64,000 nt of DNA from Leptobrachium leishanense (GCA_009667805.1 CM019066.1:119675690-119739689); one strand, 5' to 3'; shown: positions 33,575 to 44,910, counted from the first letter of the stretch. Notes: generated by a model not told the origin, from the sequence alone. Numbers and translations: made by a program.

Positions 33575-34470
33575 TATGTAGAATGAACATCTGCTAATGC
33601 TACCTTACGTAAGGTTAAACTATTAGCCAACACACTGGTAATTTCCAGCCATGTACAAAACTGCTATAGTTACTTATATTACTACTAAGAATAACACCTT
33701 GGCTTCCACCACCTCCATGGAAATGTGTAAGGATTTGGTGGAAATTGAAAGCATCACAAAAGATGAGAGCAAGAACCTGGTGACGTTTGTGGTATGTTCA
33801 AGAGACTTTTGGGCCTTTTTAAACCTTTCACTATCAACATGCTCAACTTTGCATTATGATACAGTGAAAATCAAACATTAACACATTTGCTACTACATTT
33901 TAATGCAGTAGTAGTAGTTTAATAGTAGTGTTTTACCTAGGGAGAAACAAATTTATCAGTACGATCTCACTCCTGGCTTACTGTATTGGGGTAACCTGAG
34001 CTACAAGGAGCAGTCCCCTACCCGCACTGTAACAAAAAGTTAAACAAAATGTTTCTGCTGAATTACAACAGCCAGGGAAAGGGCAGAATAAAGGGACAGC
34101 TCTGGGGACACTCATTACTGTACATGGATAAGATTTGGGTTGTTATAATTACTTATGTACTGTACATGAATTTTAAGCAATGTGTTATTGTAATTTTCAT
34201 ATCCAGACATTATGCACGGACCATATTTTTTAATCTTTTGGTATATTCTGGAAGCTGCATTGCTGATAATCTTTTTATGATCAGTACAAATATCCACAAG
34301 CACGATATCAGACCATTTTGCTATCTATCATTATCACCTTTACTGTATTTGACACAAACAACGTTTCTGTCTATATGCTAATGATGCAGACCCTGTTTGG
34401 GTTGAAACCGAGCAAGATAAAGGACACCATCTGGAGTTTAGAACCTTACATCCCAGGAATATTCCTGTAA
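33575..34470. other. No recognisable gene
   Basis: A 110-codon frame (34049-34381) is hydrophobic but lacks recognisable motifs. A GACCCTGTTTGGGTTGAAACC phrase near 34390 is discussed under rejected items. Confidence 0.4.
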
Positions 34471-34472
34471 TG

Positions 34473-34654
34473 CAGTGTTTCCCAAACCTCTCCTCAGCAC
34501 CCTCAACCAGGCCAGATTTTGCAGATCACCCTGGAGAAATGCAGACTGAATCCTGAATCACTGAGCAGAAAATAATATCATCTGGGCTGTGCTTCAGATA
34601 TCTGGCAAACATGACCTGTCAGCAGGTACTGAGGACAGGTTTGGGAAACTGCTG
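34473..34654. mobile_element. hAT-type MITE, diverged
   Basis: Ends CAGTGTTTCCCAAACC and GGTTTGGGAAACTGCTG are inverse copies. The interior resembles 54573-54756 (GAAATGCAGACTGAATCCTG). Flanks do not give a clear duplication. Confidence 0.75.
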
Positions 34655-34787
34655 TAAAGGATAAAAAAAATGCATGAAAAATTAGCAACTTGTTGGCAAC
34701 TCTTTTCTGCCCTATTCTTCTCCACTGTGGTTTCCTACTACATGTTCTAAGCACTCTTGGCAATACAATTACTTTACAAAACACATT

Positions 34788-35541
34788 AGGGGTTGTTCAA
34801 AGACTGCCGAATTGTCCACCAAAATGCATCGAACAGTGAATATCACCATACGGTGCAATTTTGTGGCAAGTCGTCTATTCAAAATGCAGGCAATTCGCCA
34901 AATATTGGTGAATTGCTAGCGCAATAATGTCCAATTCTGCGACAGTAAAATTCCCCATAGAAAAGTAAGGATTAATCTATTCAGAGAATGCTGAAAATTT
35001 GGTGAAATGTCCAGATTTTCGGTGCTTTTATTAGACAGGTTTAAACAGGCGAATTCTATAGGTTTCAAACTTGCAATGTAAACAAACTCCCCCTTTTTAT
35101 TAATTTTTTATTCAACTGTTTATTCTCTTCATTTGCAGTCTTTTATTAATTATTTAGAATTTATTGGGCATTTTACTGTTTTTTTTTTTCGGTGAAATTT
35201 TTGATTCCGATTATTATTATTTTTTTTATTATTCTGTAACAGACCATTTTATTGTTATTCCTTGGACCTTATATATTATTTTCATGCATTATTTTTGTTT
35301 AAAACGCCTTTTAAAAATTTTAGTTTTTTTTCCCCTGTTCGGCAGCTGGTCGGCTTTTTTCAGCAGCGTTCGGTGGCTGATCGGAGGCATTCGGCAGATA
35401 TGTGGCTGCGTTTGGCAGTTTATCAGATGCTTTCGGAGAACTGAATTCACCACAGAGTCGGCGAATTCATTTGCCGAAAGTGTGCCGAATGAAAGAGCAC
35501 TGGAATTTCGGTGAAATTTTGGTGTTCTTTGCATAACCCTT
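34788..35541. mobile_element. CAGGGTTATYC MITE family, old diverged copy E
   Basis: Starts AGGGGTTGTTCAAAG and ends TTCTTTGCATAACCCT. It shares the family order of motifs (TTCTATAGGTTTCAA, TTGGACCTTATAT). The frames inside are not coding. Confidence 0.75.
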
Positions 35542-35544
35542 TAT

Positions 35545-36165
35545 TGGCTTTTAATAGATGGCTGGGAGAGGTAAGACACATTTACACACAAGCATTCTGC
35601 TAGCAGTAATTATATGCTCTTTGAAAGCGCAATGTCATTGTGGCCATGTCAGGTTCACTTTAAGATCCCTAGAGGTTTCTACCCCAGTTTAATAGTGAAC
35701 ATATAAATTCAATTCCCAGAGTATCATCTCTTAAAAGAAGTTAACTAAACTATTAAAGTGTTGAGGCTTTAATGTTTTATTTTACTAAATGAGCAGGTAA
35801 TTGTTATGAACCATAAAATATGATATGACACAGCAGCAGTTGTAAGGCATTAGATACTTGTTTGACCTTTATTGTACCTTTAAAATGAAATAAAGAGTTT
35901 TACTTCAGTGGAAATAATCGCTTTACATGTCACTGTATGAACCATTTGGGTGCAATGAGCTTACTGAGGTGATAAATGATAAGAAATAATGTTGTATTCA
36001 TATTGATTGTAAGTTCATTATAATCTTAGGAAATGACAGTACTTAGCATGGAAAATGCTAAAAATGTTACAATTAAAAATGTAGCACGTCATGCCCCAAG
36101 TCACAATGAAAGGTGAGACTATATGCCAAGCTTATTATATCTTGTGTATAGTTGTTTCTAGATAT
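35545..36165. other. No recognisable feature
   Basis: I recognise nothing here. Confidence 0.4.
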
Positions 36166-36169
36166 ATAA

Positions 36170-36709
36170 AAAATAAAAAGATCATTTTTTTCATTGAATC
36201 CTATGGGATTTGCCTGTTTACACATGTCAAACGGAATCACCAAAACTCAGGACATTTCGTTGACACTTCAGTGCAGTTCGGCGTTCTGTGAATAGATTAA
36301 CCATTACTTCTCTATGGGACTATTTCGCTGCCTCTGAAGATTGCTGATTTACGGCGAACTGCACCGTCGGCAAAAGTGATCGTCATGGGTTGCTACACCT
36401 CTCGTGCAGGGATGACGTCCACGGCATTTCAGTACTGACCGCCATTTCTAGGTGATTGCGCCTGATTTCCATATGGAGCAGTTTTCCCTGTAATGGCACA
36501 ATCAAGCTTAAGCCTCGTGAGACCTGAGCAGGCCCCACCGTAGAGCAGGCCACTAGTGCCATTGCTCATTCTCAGGACCCTTACAAACCTCCCTCTTTTC
36601 TCGCACTGTGTTTCACTGTCAACTTGGCAGTAGTTGGCGAATTGACGAACTGACACAAAATTGCACCGTATGGTGAAATTCACCGTTCAGTGCTTTCCGT
36701 ATAACCCCT
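36170..36709. repeat. CAGGGTTATYC MITE family, right-half fragment
   Basis: TTGAATCCTATGGGATTTGCCTG, ATTACTTCTCTATGGG and a right end CCGTATAACCCC identify it. The left half is missing. Confidence 0.65.
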
Positions 36710-36711
36710 TT

Positions 36712-37311
36712 AGTCTACATAGAGGAGTTTTAGTATGCGACTTAAACAGTTTCATTTGTCCTTTTTGGCATTTTAATTATATTGTTTTTCATTTTAAGTG
36801 TACTCTTACGAGTAGAAACCGAAGCACAGAGGGTAGTTTATTCTGTATGTAAATGTAGTATTGAAAAATAACAACGGTTCAGATGTATGTATTATAGATT
36901 AACAAAAACTCAAAGCCCTGGATAGCAAACTACTGAAACCTTGTATATTACCAACACTGGCATACCACCAAAAAGTGTTTAGCAGTTTTACTTTTGAAGC
37001 TACAAAATTACTATTGAAATCGAAGTAAAAGTGATGCAATAAAGGCTTTTTGCAGTGAATGTTGAGGGAAGCAGATGTCTAACATACAAAAAAATAAAGA
37101 TATTAGTATTGCTATGTCAGGTCATACAATTTGCTAGAAGACAAAGATGATATTAGCTAAATAATAGCTAATCTGGGGCTCTATTCCAGCCAAGTCCTTA
37201 TGATTAACGAGTGGGGCCATTATACTAAATGATTCCTTTGCTATGACAACCGAGCTGCAAGCTTCACTTTGCTTCATAGACACTTCAATGGAAAGGATAC
37301 TGTTTTAGGTC
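36712..37311. other. No recognisable feature
   Basis: I recognise nothing here. Confidence 0.4.
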
Positions 37312-37556
37312 TATTCACTAAAAGGTGAAACCCAGGAGAATTGGCAGGAGAAGAGAACGAAGAGACCTGTTTGTGTTTCAACAGTGAGATGAATGCATGT
37401 GTGTAGTGGACCATAAGATGGAACTGTTCTATACAAAACGAGTTACATGGGGACGTTTTGCAGAGATCCGCTCATTTTTTCTGGCACATGGATATGGGTT
37501 TTATATTTTCTTATGTTTTTTTTCTTTAATTAAAGCATGAATTCCTTTAATTAGAT

Positions 37557-37598
37557 ATCCCTGAAGAAGTCCTAGACATAGAATAAAATGCATTGGAT
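37557..37598 (+). ncRNA. Decayed hammerhead-like motif
   Basis: ATCC (37557-37560) pairs with GGAT (37595-37598), and the first core box CTGAAGA (37561-37567) is perfect. Stem II and the GAAA box have decayed (AATAAAATGCATT in place of GAAACGCGTT). Probably the remnant of a PLE terminal unit. Confidence 0.4.
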
Positions 37599-37632
37599 GG
37601 ATTAAGCATTGGAAAAATAGGAAAAATGTATA

Positions 37633-38165
37633 CCGTAGATACTCGAGTATAACGCGACCCGAATATAACGCGATGGATAGAGATTTATAATGGAAATGAG
37701 GGAATACTCAAGACTCGACTATAACGCAAGGAGCAAAATTATACTGTACCATAAACCATTAAAATCCTTTCAGGTTCTCTTAACAGTAAGGCTACCCCTC
37801 AGGCCAGGGTGCTCTGCTCTAGAATGATTGCAGTTGTTACTAAGTATGAAGCCGCTGGCCACCCGTCTTCTTTATTAGCCGTTAGATGGCCAACGGCGGC
37901 GAACGAGGTGAATGATTGGCCATGATGGATCCCACCCCTCCTGAATCTGGGAGTTCCTGAAGAGTTTGCAAGCATCAGGGGGCCCACATTCACTTCAGAG
38001 AGACTACCGGAACTTCGGGATACTTGGGATCCCGAGTAAGTCTTTTTTTTTATTTATTTTTTACACGCGATGCAGATGTCTCGAATATGTCAGATGTCTC
38101 GACCCCTCTAATTTTAAGGTAAATTTTTGTCACCAAAATCTAGTGGTATACTCGAGTATCTACAG
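37633..38165. mobile_element. TA-flanked element with ATACTCGAGTAT termini
   Basis: TA at 37631-37632 and 38166-38167. Left end CCGTAGATACTCGAGTATAA and right end ATACTCGAGTATCTACAG are inverse copies. A TA target suggests mobilisation by a Tc1/mariner or pogo-type transposase. No transposase frame inside. Confidence 0.78.
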
Positions 38166-38322
38166 TATCTGTTAATGTTTTTGATTTCTAAATACTTTAT
38201 ATCTATTATTTATTACCATGTGGGGACCATTAGGTTTTTGGACAAACTGACACTTGCTTCACTAATTAGTGATCAGCTAAATAATGCATGAAGCGATAGG
38301 CCCTGGATTTGGTAATATTTAG

Positions 38323-38360
38323 TATATATATATATATATATATCTATATATATATATATT
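38323..38360. repeat. (TA)n microsatellite
   Basis: TATA run interrupted once by TATC. Confidence 0.9.
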
Positions 38361-38599
38361 AGTGTTTATTATTGAAGAAGCCACTTGCACATCACAGCAA
38401 TTCGATGAATTGCATCCCAAAGCTCCTGTGCCACATTCCCTATATGCAGCAAGGAATTCTGGGTAGGATATGCAAATGACATCTGTCCCACTTTTATGCA
38501 TCCTGGGTCTGTTATTACACAGATCCCTAAAATCAATGCTATGCCACACTGTGGCTTTGTACCAGAGATAAGGTTTATGCAACTGGTCAAAGCCACTCT

Positions 38600-39125
38600 A
38601 TAAATATATATAAATTCAATAGACCGTGTTAGTCCAGTTTGCCAAAATCATGAGTATAGCAGTACGTAGTGATACCTTTTTTATTGGACTAACGTTACAT
38701 TTAAAAGACGAGCTTTCGAGAGTATTACTCTCTTCCTCAGGTCTGGAAGCTTTCTGATCAGTTCCTAGAATTAAACATTAGGGCATAAAGGGTGACATGG
38801 GTGGGGGGGGGGTTAGATGTCGTAAAGAGTGAGAGTCAAATGGTATGTTCAAAATGGGAAAATGGAGGCATGAGGCCCATAATAAAACAACAGAGATAAG
38901 ATCATACTACTTGAAAGGAAAAGATAAAAAGGAAAAAAGAAGAAAACAAAAAACATAAAACAGTGAAGGCTGTCTCAGCCTTCACTGTTTTATGTTTTTT
39001 TCTTTTTTCTTTTTCCCTTTTTTTTTTCCTCTTTTCCATTCAAGTTGTATGATCTTATCTCTGTTTTTTTACTATGGGCCCAAGATCCCTCATGCTTTCA
39101 TTTTCCCATTTTGAACATTCCCATC
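38600..39125. mobile_element. Palindromic PLE-like element
   Basis: A near-perfect palindrome centred at about 38971: CAGTGAAGGCTG, then TCT, then CAGCCTTCACTG. The left arm reaches beyond 38842 and carries a hammerhead; the right arm stops near 39120 (ATTTTGAACATTCCC). As in the other two palindromes, both arms read outward from the centre. Confidence 0.75.
38706..38744 (-). ncRNA. Hammerhead ribozyme, complete core
   Basis: On the minus strand: AGAC, CTGAGGA, stem II GAGAGT...ACTCTC (6 bp, AAT loop), GAAA, a one-pair stem III (AGCT), cleavage-site C (complement of 38710), GTCT pairing with AGAC. All core positions match the consensus. Stem I is 4 bp. Confidence 0.82.
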
Positions 39126-39129
39126 CAAA

Positions 39130-40094
39130 AGTAAAACTAACCGTAGCCCTAGCCTAACCCTTACTCTAAAGATGGAACCTTTTTGGAATTGATCTAAGTT
39201 AATTTCGATTTCTCAAAAAAAAAACAATAGAAATTTGTAAATGATGCAAAGTATTGTATTTGCCTAATTCAAACAATTTTTTTAAGCAACTTTTTCTTGT
39301 ATCATCTCAATAGTTAGGAGAAAAGGACAATGTTAGGATAAAATGCAACGGGAAAGGAAGTCTGGTATGTGATCGCATGGGATGAACCAAGTAAATTTCC
39401 ATAAAAAATACCACCAGAAACTGTGTACTGTACTGTGAAGTAAAATATGCCATAATTCCCCCAAGCAATGCAATTACCTGTGAATGTATAGCCAAATTCC
39501 CAAATATGTCACAATACCCAGTTTCTGGTGCTATTTTTGTGGACAACTCTTTCCTATTGAAGAGGTTAACATTGCTACTATGCTACTGTTTGTATGGGGA
39601 AAACAGAGCTATATCATTACATTTCAAACAGAATGCATTCCAAAATGGTATGACATACAGGCAACATAGGTGCAAACAGTGACCTGCTATTTATAATTCA
39701 CAAAGTTAAGGGGTTCCTAGCTGGAGAAATACTGTATTTTGTTTTCATTCATAGGATACGTCTTTGATTGTAATGAGTCAGTCTTCTTCCCAGTAAGGAC
39801 GCTAGTCATTTCCCATTTTCTTTGGGAGCTACACCAGAGCTTTCAACACTAATTCCATAACGCATCAGGATGAAAAATAATGAAAAGGGGCAAAGATTAA
39901 TAAATAAGACAAAATGGTTTAGAAATGATAAGAATGCCAATGGCAACATGGTTTTAAATCCTACCTCTTGGATTGTGTGATATACAGGTTGGTGTAGAAG
40001 ATTTAAACGTTAAACAGGTACCTGCTCCCTTCGAAATACCTTGATGCCTTGATTACTGTAACGGGTGTAGTAGCGCCCACCAAGGAGTAGCAAG
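39130..40094. other. No recognisable feature
   Basis: I recognise no gene or repeat. Confidence 0.4.
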
Positions 40095-40774
40095 GTTGAG
40101 ATTAGGCTTGTGCACTGATTTTTTTTTCCGTTCGATTCAGTTCGATTTGTTCGGATGTTTAAAATTTTCGATTTGGCTCGTTTCGACCGATTTCTGTTTC
40201 GATTCGGTTCGGTTCGGCTCGTTTTTCATGTACATTTCTTTTTCGGAATATCGACCATTTTTCGTATTTTCGTGTCACTTTGCTCGTTTTTTGTATCGAC
40301 TTTTCGAGATTTCGGAAATTTTCGTTTTTTTCGGAACGTCTGTTCTCCTCGTTTCAAAGTGTCTAACTCTATTCGTTTTGACGTAAACTACTATGGTGTA
40401 CTTTTTTATACTTTATATATTTTTTTATAATAAATTTTTGGTTTGTTTTTCGGATCCGATAATTCATTCTGTCGATACAATAATTCTGGCGATTCTATCG
40501 TGTTTTTTTTTTATTAAATAAAGATCCTTTTTTTCTTATGAATATACATTTCACAACATTATTTAATCACATTAAAAAAATGGTATGAAAGCCAAGGAAC
40601 AAAAAAAAAAGAACAAAATGATTTAAAAACCGCTAAACTGACCCGAATGGTCTGACTTTAAAAATAAAAACCAGAACAAAAAGGTTTTAAAACGGAAAAA
40701 TAGTTTATCAAAATGATCTGAAACGAATAAAAACTAAAAAAAAAATTATTTAAAACAGACAAAAAAAAATTAAC

Positions 40775-41735
40775 CCTTTCGCTGCTGAGGCATTTCACGG
40801 CTTCCCTTCACGCCTGTGTGCGGTCTGTTGCTGAGCTAATTTTTAACAGTTTCGCTCCTCTTGTTTAAACGCGTTTTGAAGCCTTATTTTATAATATGAC
40901 CAGACATGTTATATATTATTATTATTATTATTATTCTTTATTATAAAGCGCCAGCATATTCAGCGCTGTACAATAAGCACAGTATAGACAGGGTTACAAT
41001 ACATTGAACAACATTGACAACAGTACAGGAGGAGATGATATTCCGTAGGAACTCACAATCTGGGATTGGGGTTGAAACAGGAGTGTAAGTTGATTGATGG
41101 TTCGTCAGTGAGTTGGGTGGTAGGCTTCCCTAAATAGGAATGTTTCAGGAGCGTTTGATTAGTCTGACAGTACGTTCCAGAGAGTTCTTTCGGCAGACTC
41201 GGCAGATGATTCATAATAATCATTATCATATGTATGCGTCATGTCCTGTCTGTATTATAACAAAAAATGCAATAAAATTAGAATTTTCAATGTTTGTTTT
41301 ACAAGGTGTAAAGTGTTTTTTCACATTTTAACATGCGAGTGTTTGCGGTTACATTTTATGAGTTGCGTTTGTTAAAAAAAATTGAGATGGGGACTTGTTA
41401 TTTTTTTTGGGTGCAAATTACACTATTTTTAACAAACGCACCCCATACAAAAATCCTTAGTGCAGCATCATTGTTCACATTATAATTGAAATGGGAACAA
41501 TATTGCTGCATTAACAAAACAAAACAAAAAACCTGTTTATTTTTTTTTATATTTTAATTTTTTATAATTTTTAACATTGTCATGTTTGGTATTGTTGGAA
41601 AGGCCATGCTCTGGTCGATCCAAAGATACCAAACATTAACCAACCGATAGCTGCCGCGGATCGGGAGATAGGGGGTTCCAATGAACCCCCTATCTCCACC
41701 ATTGGTCGCAGTTAGGGGTTAACTCCAGAACTGAC
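40775..41735. mobile_element. TTAA hairpin-chain element nested in the hAT
   Basis: TTAA (40771-40774) then CCCTTTCGCTGCTGAGG, the same terminus as 60343. The interior matches that element in inverse order up to about 41730 (GGAGATAGGGGGTTCCAATG, GCAGTTAGGGGTTAAC). The right terminus is missing. An L2-type tail is inserted at 40917-41185. Confidence 0.7.
40917..41185. repeat. L2-type LINE 3' tail, with (ATT)n
   Basis: (ATT)n followed by AAAGCGCCAGCATATTCAGCGCTGTACAAT is the common 3' end of L2-like elements, with the AGCGC/GCGCT hairpin. Confidence 0.7.
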
Positions 41736-42334
41736 GTCATTGTGACGAGGTCTTGGGAACTGTCGGCAGCTGCCGTTCCCCCACGCTGTTGTCTTCCTGC
41801 AAAGACGTGACCATGTTGGCGGGCAGCATCTTAGCGGGCAGCGGTGGGAGAGAGAGAGCTCATAGCTGGGAGGAGGTGTTGCGTGAAGCTGCAAACAGGG
41901 ACAAATAAACTAGACCTGAGCCGCACTGAGGATCTTTGGGTTGTGTCGGAGAAGACTTCACGCAGTGCTGCCATCAATATTTTTTGATAAATTCTTGGTT
42001 ATACAATGAATGTGACTGTGGACAAAAATCCATGTTGTTGTGACATCGCCTAAGCTTAACAAAACCATGCCACGTCGGTAATCAAATCTCAAGGCAGTAC
42101 AACAAGGTTGTGTTAGTGTGTGACATTTTTTGGCCAGGCAGGAAGTGTAGAATGTGCACAGTCACATTCATGGCCACAAATATGTTGACAAATTTATGAC
42201 AAAGGGTCCATAGCAATGTCAATAAATTTATGTACATATAATTTTAACAGTGTGGAAACCAAGCAATACATATTAACTTATTAAGTAAGGAAAAGCAACG
42301 CACACAAACAGGAAAATATAGAAAAAATCTAAAA

Positions 42335-42340
42335 TTTATT
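42335..42340 (-). terminator. Polyadenylation signal for the Myb-like gene
   Basis: AATAAA on the minus strand, about 77 nt after the stop codon at 42417-42419. It is consistent with a short 3' UTR. Confidence 0.6.
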
Positions 42341-42416
42341 TACAACATGGGGAACATGCCAAGGATGGCAAACTGCCCAACAGGGTCACAAACAAACATA
42401 GGGGAGGAGGCTGGTC

Positions 42417-44396
42417 TCACTGCCGCTCCAGGATGTCAGCGGCATTGCTAATATGCTCCCGCAACTCCTGGAGCAATTCCTGGATGAAATCTATGGTGGT
42501 GACAGCCAGGCGTAGCTCTCCGATCGCCATCCTATTTATCATCCTAATGCTGGACGTGTCCGGTCTGGCTTCTCCTTCTATATAAACAATAAATGAAGGA
42601 AGGAAAATACAGTAAGTAAAGCAGGTTTCTATTTTTGACTGAAAGTCTTGAAAAAATATAACAGTAGTATATACCAGTGCTGGCGGCCTCCTGAGGCTCT
42701 GACTCCTCCTCCGACTCCTCCTCCTCCACCACCACCGTCAGCATCTCTTCCGGTGCTATATCTAAGAAATTAAAGAAATAAAAAATACAGTAAACAACAA
42801 AACTGATTTATTTTTGAACAAAAGTCGATGCAAAATACAACAGTAAAAAAAAAAACCTGGACTTGCGGCCTCCTGCTGCGGCTCCGGCTCCCTCTCTCCA
42901 TCGTCCTGCTCCTCCTCTTCCTCCTCCTGCTCCTCTTGTGCTATACATAAAAAAAATAAATTAAAATACAGTAAACAAAAATTGTTTCTGTTTTTGACCA
43001 AAAGTCGTTGCAAAATAAAACAGTATATACCAGCGCTGGTGGTCGCCCGTGGCTCTTCCTCCTCCTCCACTGGGGCACTGGTGCCCGCCGGGGCAGATGC
43101 TGCCTTCTTCCTGTCTTCTGCCAAATCCAAAAAATAACACGTAAATAATGCAGACTGGAAAAAATGGTATATCTATACAATATATTGCCGAAAGTATTGC
43201 GACACCCCTCCACTACCCACTAGCACTACCAGCTTGACCCACCACTACTCCCATCTCATAGTTCTAAAGTCACAAAATATTTATTATTTCCCCTGCACAT
43301 AAACATATATTACCGTTCAATTATATATTTTTTTCAGAAGTAAACATTACATTTATTCAATAAAAACTATTATTTGTGTTGTGTGCGTACAAAACGCATT
43401 GTGCTGACTGCTTTTAGTTATTTTATAGATGGCCTCAGCCTCAGTTTCACTTTCAGTTTCTGCTAATAAAACTGTGGATATTGCAGAAACAACAGAAATC
43501 CGCCATTTTGTTTTGAAATTTGCATCTAAAGCGTTCAATAATGACACTGCTGCAGCAAACTGAATTGCTGCGCTGCAACAATTCAGCAGCTGCTGAGGAT
43601 GTATTGAACGCGGCTCTGTTTGGATGCACTTTCAGAAGAACTACATGTCCCATCCTACCACTTAGCAGAGACGCAGAGATTTTTATGATGCGTAGGTGGG
43701 AACCAATATTGGCCAAGCTGCGGGTCTTCTCGTATGCATCACTCAATCACAACAACCCCCCCCAGCACACTACAGTACACACAGTGCCAAAAGAAATCCA
43801 GCATTGTAACTTCATCTACATACATCAAATGTCACAATTTTCACGAATACGTAAAATCACAAAAAAGAAGAGCTATGGCAAAAATGCATGTATGACGAGT
43901 CGTGAAAACGCAAAGCTATACACAATCACATTGCATGAAAAAAGGACTAGATAAATCAACGTATTTCTGTGCACATTAGCACATGCAAGCACATTATTAT
44001 TATTATACAGGATTTATATAGCGCCGACAGTTTGCGCAGCGCTTTACAATATAACATGACACTTACGTTTGGCTATGACACGCCGGATGTGCCTCAGCTG
44101 CTCCTCCTCGCACGTCTTGAGGTCAGACCAGCGTTTTCGGAGCTGGTCCTTTGTCCGGTCTTTGCCAAAAATTCCACGATGGTGGTGCAAACCTTATAGA
44201 GGATACGGTCCTTGCGGACGTTGTTCGTCCTGCCGTAAGGGCCCTTACGGCAGTCGCAATCTTTGCAATCAAAGATGCGGACCAGCTCCAACATCTCCTC
44301 AAATGCCATGTTGCTGGCCCGCTTCTTCCTGGGTGGTGTCTCATGGGTGGAAGAAGATGAGGAGGTGTCCGAATGGCACTCGCCTCTTTCAGCCAT
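42417..44396 (-). CDS. Spliced Myb/SANT-like gene inside a hAT-type element
   Basis: Five exons on the minus strand: 44396-44067, 43117-43031, 42940-42857, 42755-42675 and 42577-42417. All introns are GT-AG (first donor GTAAGT) and all junctions are phase 1. Exon 1 starts MAERGECHSD. After a Ser-rich and basic stretch (PPRKKRASNM, 21-30) comes a Myb/SANT-like trihelix (EEMLELVRIF ... QLRKRWSDLK), as in the DNA-binding partner protein of Harbinger transposons and related vertebrate genes. One base appears missing near 44190, because the domain resumes in the next frame (HHHRGIFGKD). Exons 2-4 encode acidic linkers (poly-Glu). Exon 5 encodes a helical C-terminus ending DILERQ. The total would be about 247 residues. 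An in-frame ATG at 44462 is less likely. The function in its carrier is unknown; DNA binding is inferred from the family. Confidence 0.72.
42578..43117 (-). repeat. Three tandem exon-plus-intron units of about 180 bp
   Basis: Units 43117-42941, 42940-42756 and 42755-42578 each hold an acidic exon (87, 84 and 81 nt) followed by a homologous intron (phrases TTTTGCAACGACTTTTGGTC, TTTTGCATCGACTTTTGTTC and TCAAGACTTTCAGTC, each then TTTACTGTATTTT or TTACTGTATTTT). Exon lengths are multiples of three with phase-1 ends, so copy number can change without breaking the frame. Confidence 0.82.
43178..43206. repeat. Tc1-like terminal repeat remnant in intron 1
   Basis: TATATTGCCGAAAGTATTGC followed by GACACCC resembles a common Tc1/mariner terminus. 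No partner end is visible. Confidence 0.5.
43985..44050. repeat. L2-type LINE 3' tail in intron 1
   Basis: ATTATTATTAT followed by TATAGCGCCGACAGTTTGCG and CAGCGCTTTACAAT. It sits immediately after the exon 1 donor. Confidence 0.7.
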
Positions 44397-44484
44397 GATA
44401 GGATAAATAATAAAATCAATATTTTTTGGCCTGTCAAAAAAGTTGTCAAAAAACTGGCTCAATAAAGTTACGACATCCGCGCGC

Positions 44485-44494
44485 GCGCATGCGC
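44485..44494 (-). promoter_or_regulatory. NRF-1-like palindrome in a CpG-rich patch
   Basis: GCGCATGCGC lies about 90 bp upstream of the Myb-like start codon, within the only CpG-dense patch of the element (44473-44520). It is a perfect half-to-half match to the NRF-1 consensus, suggesting a TATA-less promoter. That role is inference. Confidence 0.45.
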
Positions 44495-44910
44495 GACCTG
44501 CGGACGAATCGGATCCGACCCGATTACGAAGGAATTATCGTATCGACAGAATTATCGGATCATTGGAAACAAAAACAAGTGATACGCATTAACAAATACA
44601 AAATTTACAGAATCAGCGATATAACCGATAATAGTTAAATATACGATGTCCAGAATTACCGAAATGGAACCGAAATCACGAATGGAACCGAAATCATGAA
44701 TAGAGCGAAAATAAATTTCGATTTGACGCATTTCAAGTCCATTCGAAAATTCCGAAAATATTTCGTTTCGGCTCGAAAAAACTTTTCGGATCTGTCGGTT
44801 TTCGGGTCCGATCCGATTCGGAAAATCGTCCGAATCCGAAAACACGAATCGGGAAATTTCGTGAACATTCCGAAATTCCGAAACCCGAAACGCACATCCC
44901 TAGTTGAGAT

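Larger units (their letters stand above)
40103..44902 (-). mobile_element. 4.8-kb hAT-type element carrying a Myb-like gene
   Basis: It is flanked by a perfect 8-bp duplication, GTTGAGAT (40095-40102 and 44903-44910). Termini are TAGGCTTGTGC and GCACATCCCTA; the inner ends are rich in TTTCG/CGAAA. A subterminal inverted repeat (TCCGATAATTCATTCTGTCGA near 40455, inverse near 44540) adds further symmetry. The only gene seen is the spliced Myb/SANT-like gene on the minus strand; there is no hAT transposase. Later insertions include a TTAA element (from 40775). The 761-bp MITE at 27423-28183 is its internal-deletion form. Confidence 0.85.

Noticed and set aside
34383..34425. GACCC/GGGTT hairpin followed by GAAACCGAGC, hammerhead-like
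   Set aside because: Position 3 and position 9 would both be wrong and stem I is weak.
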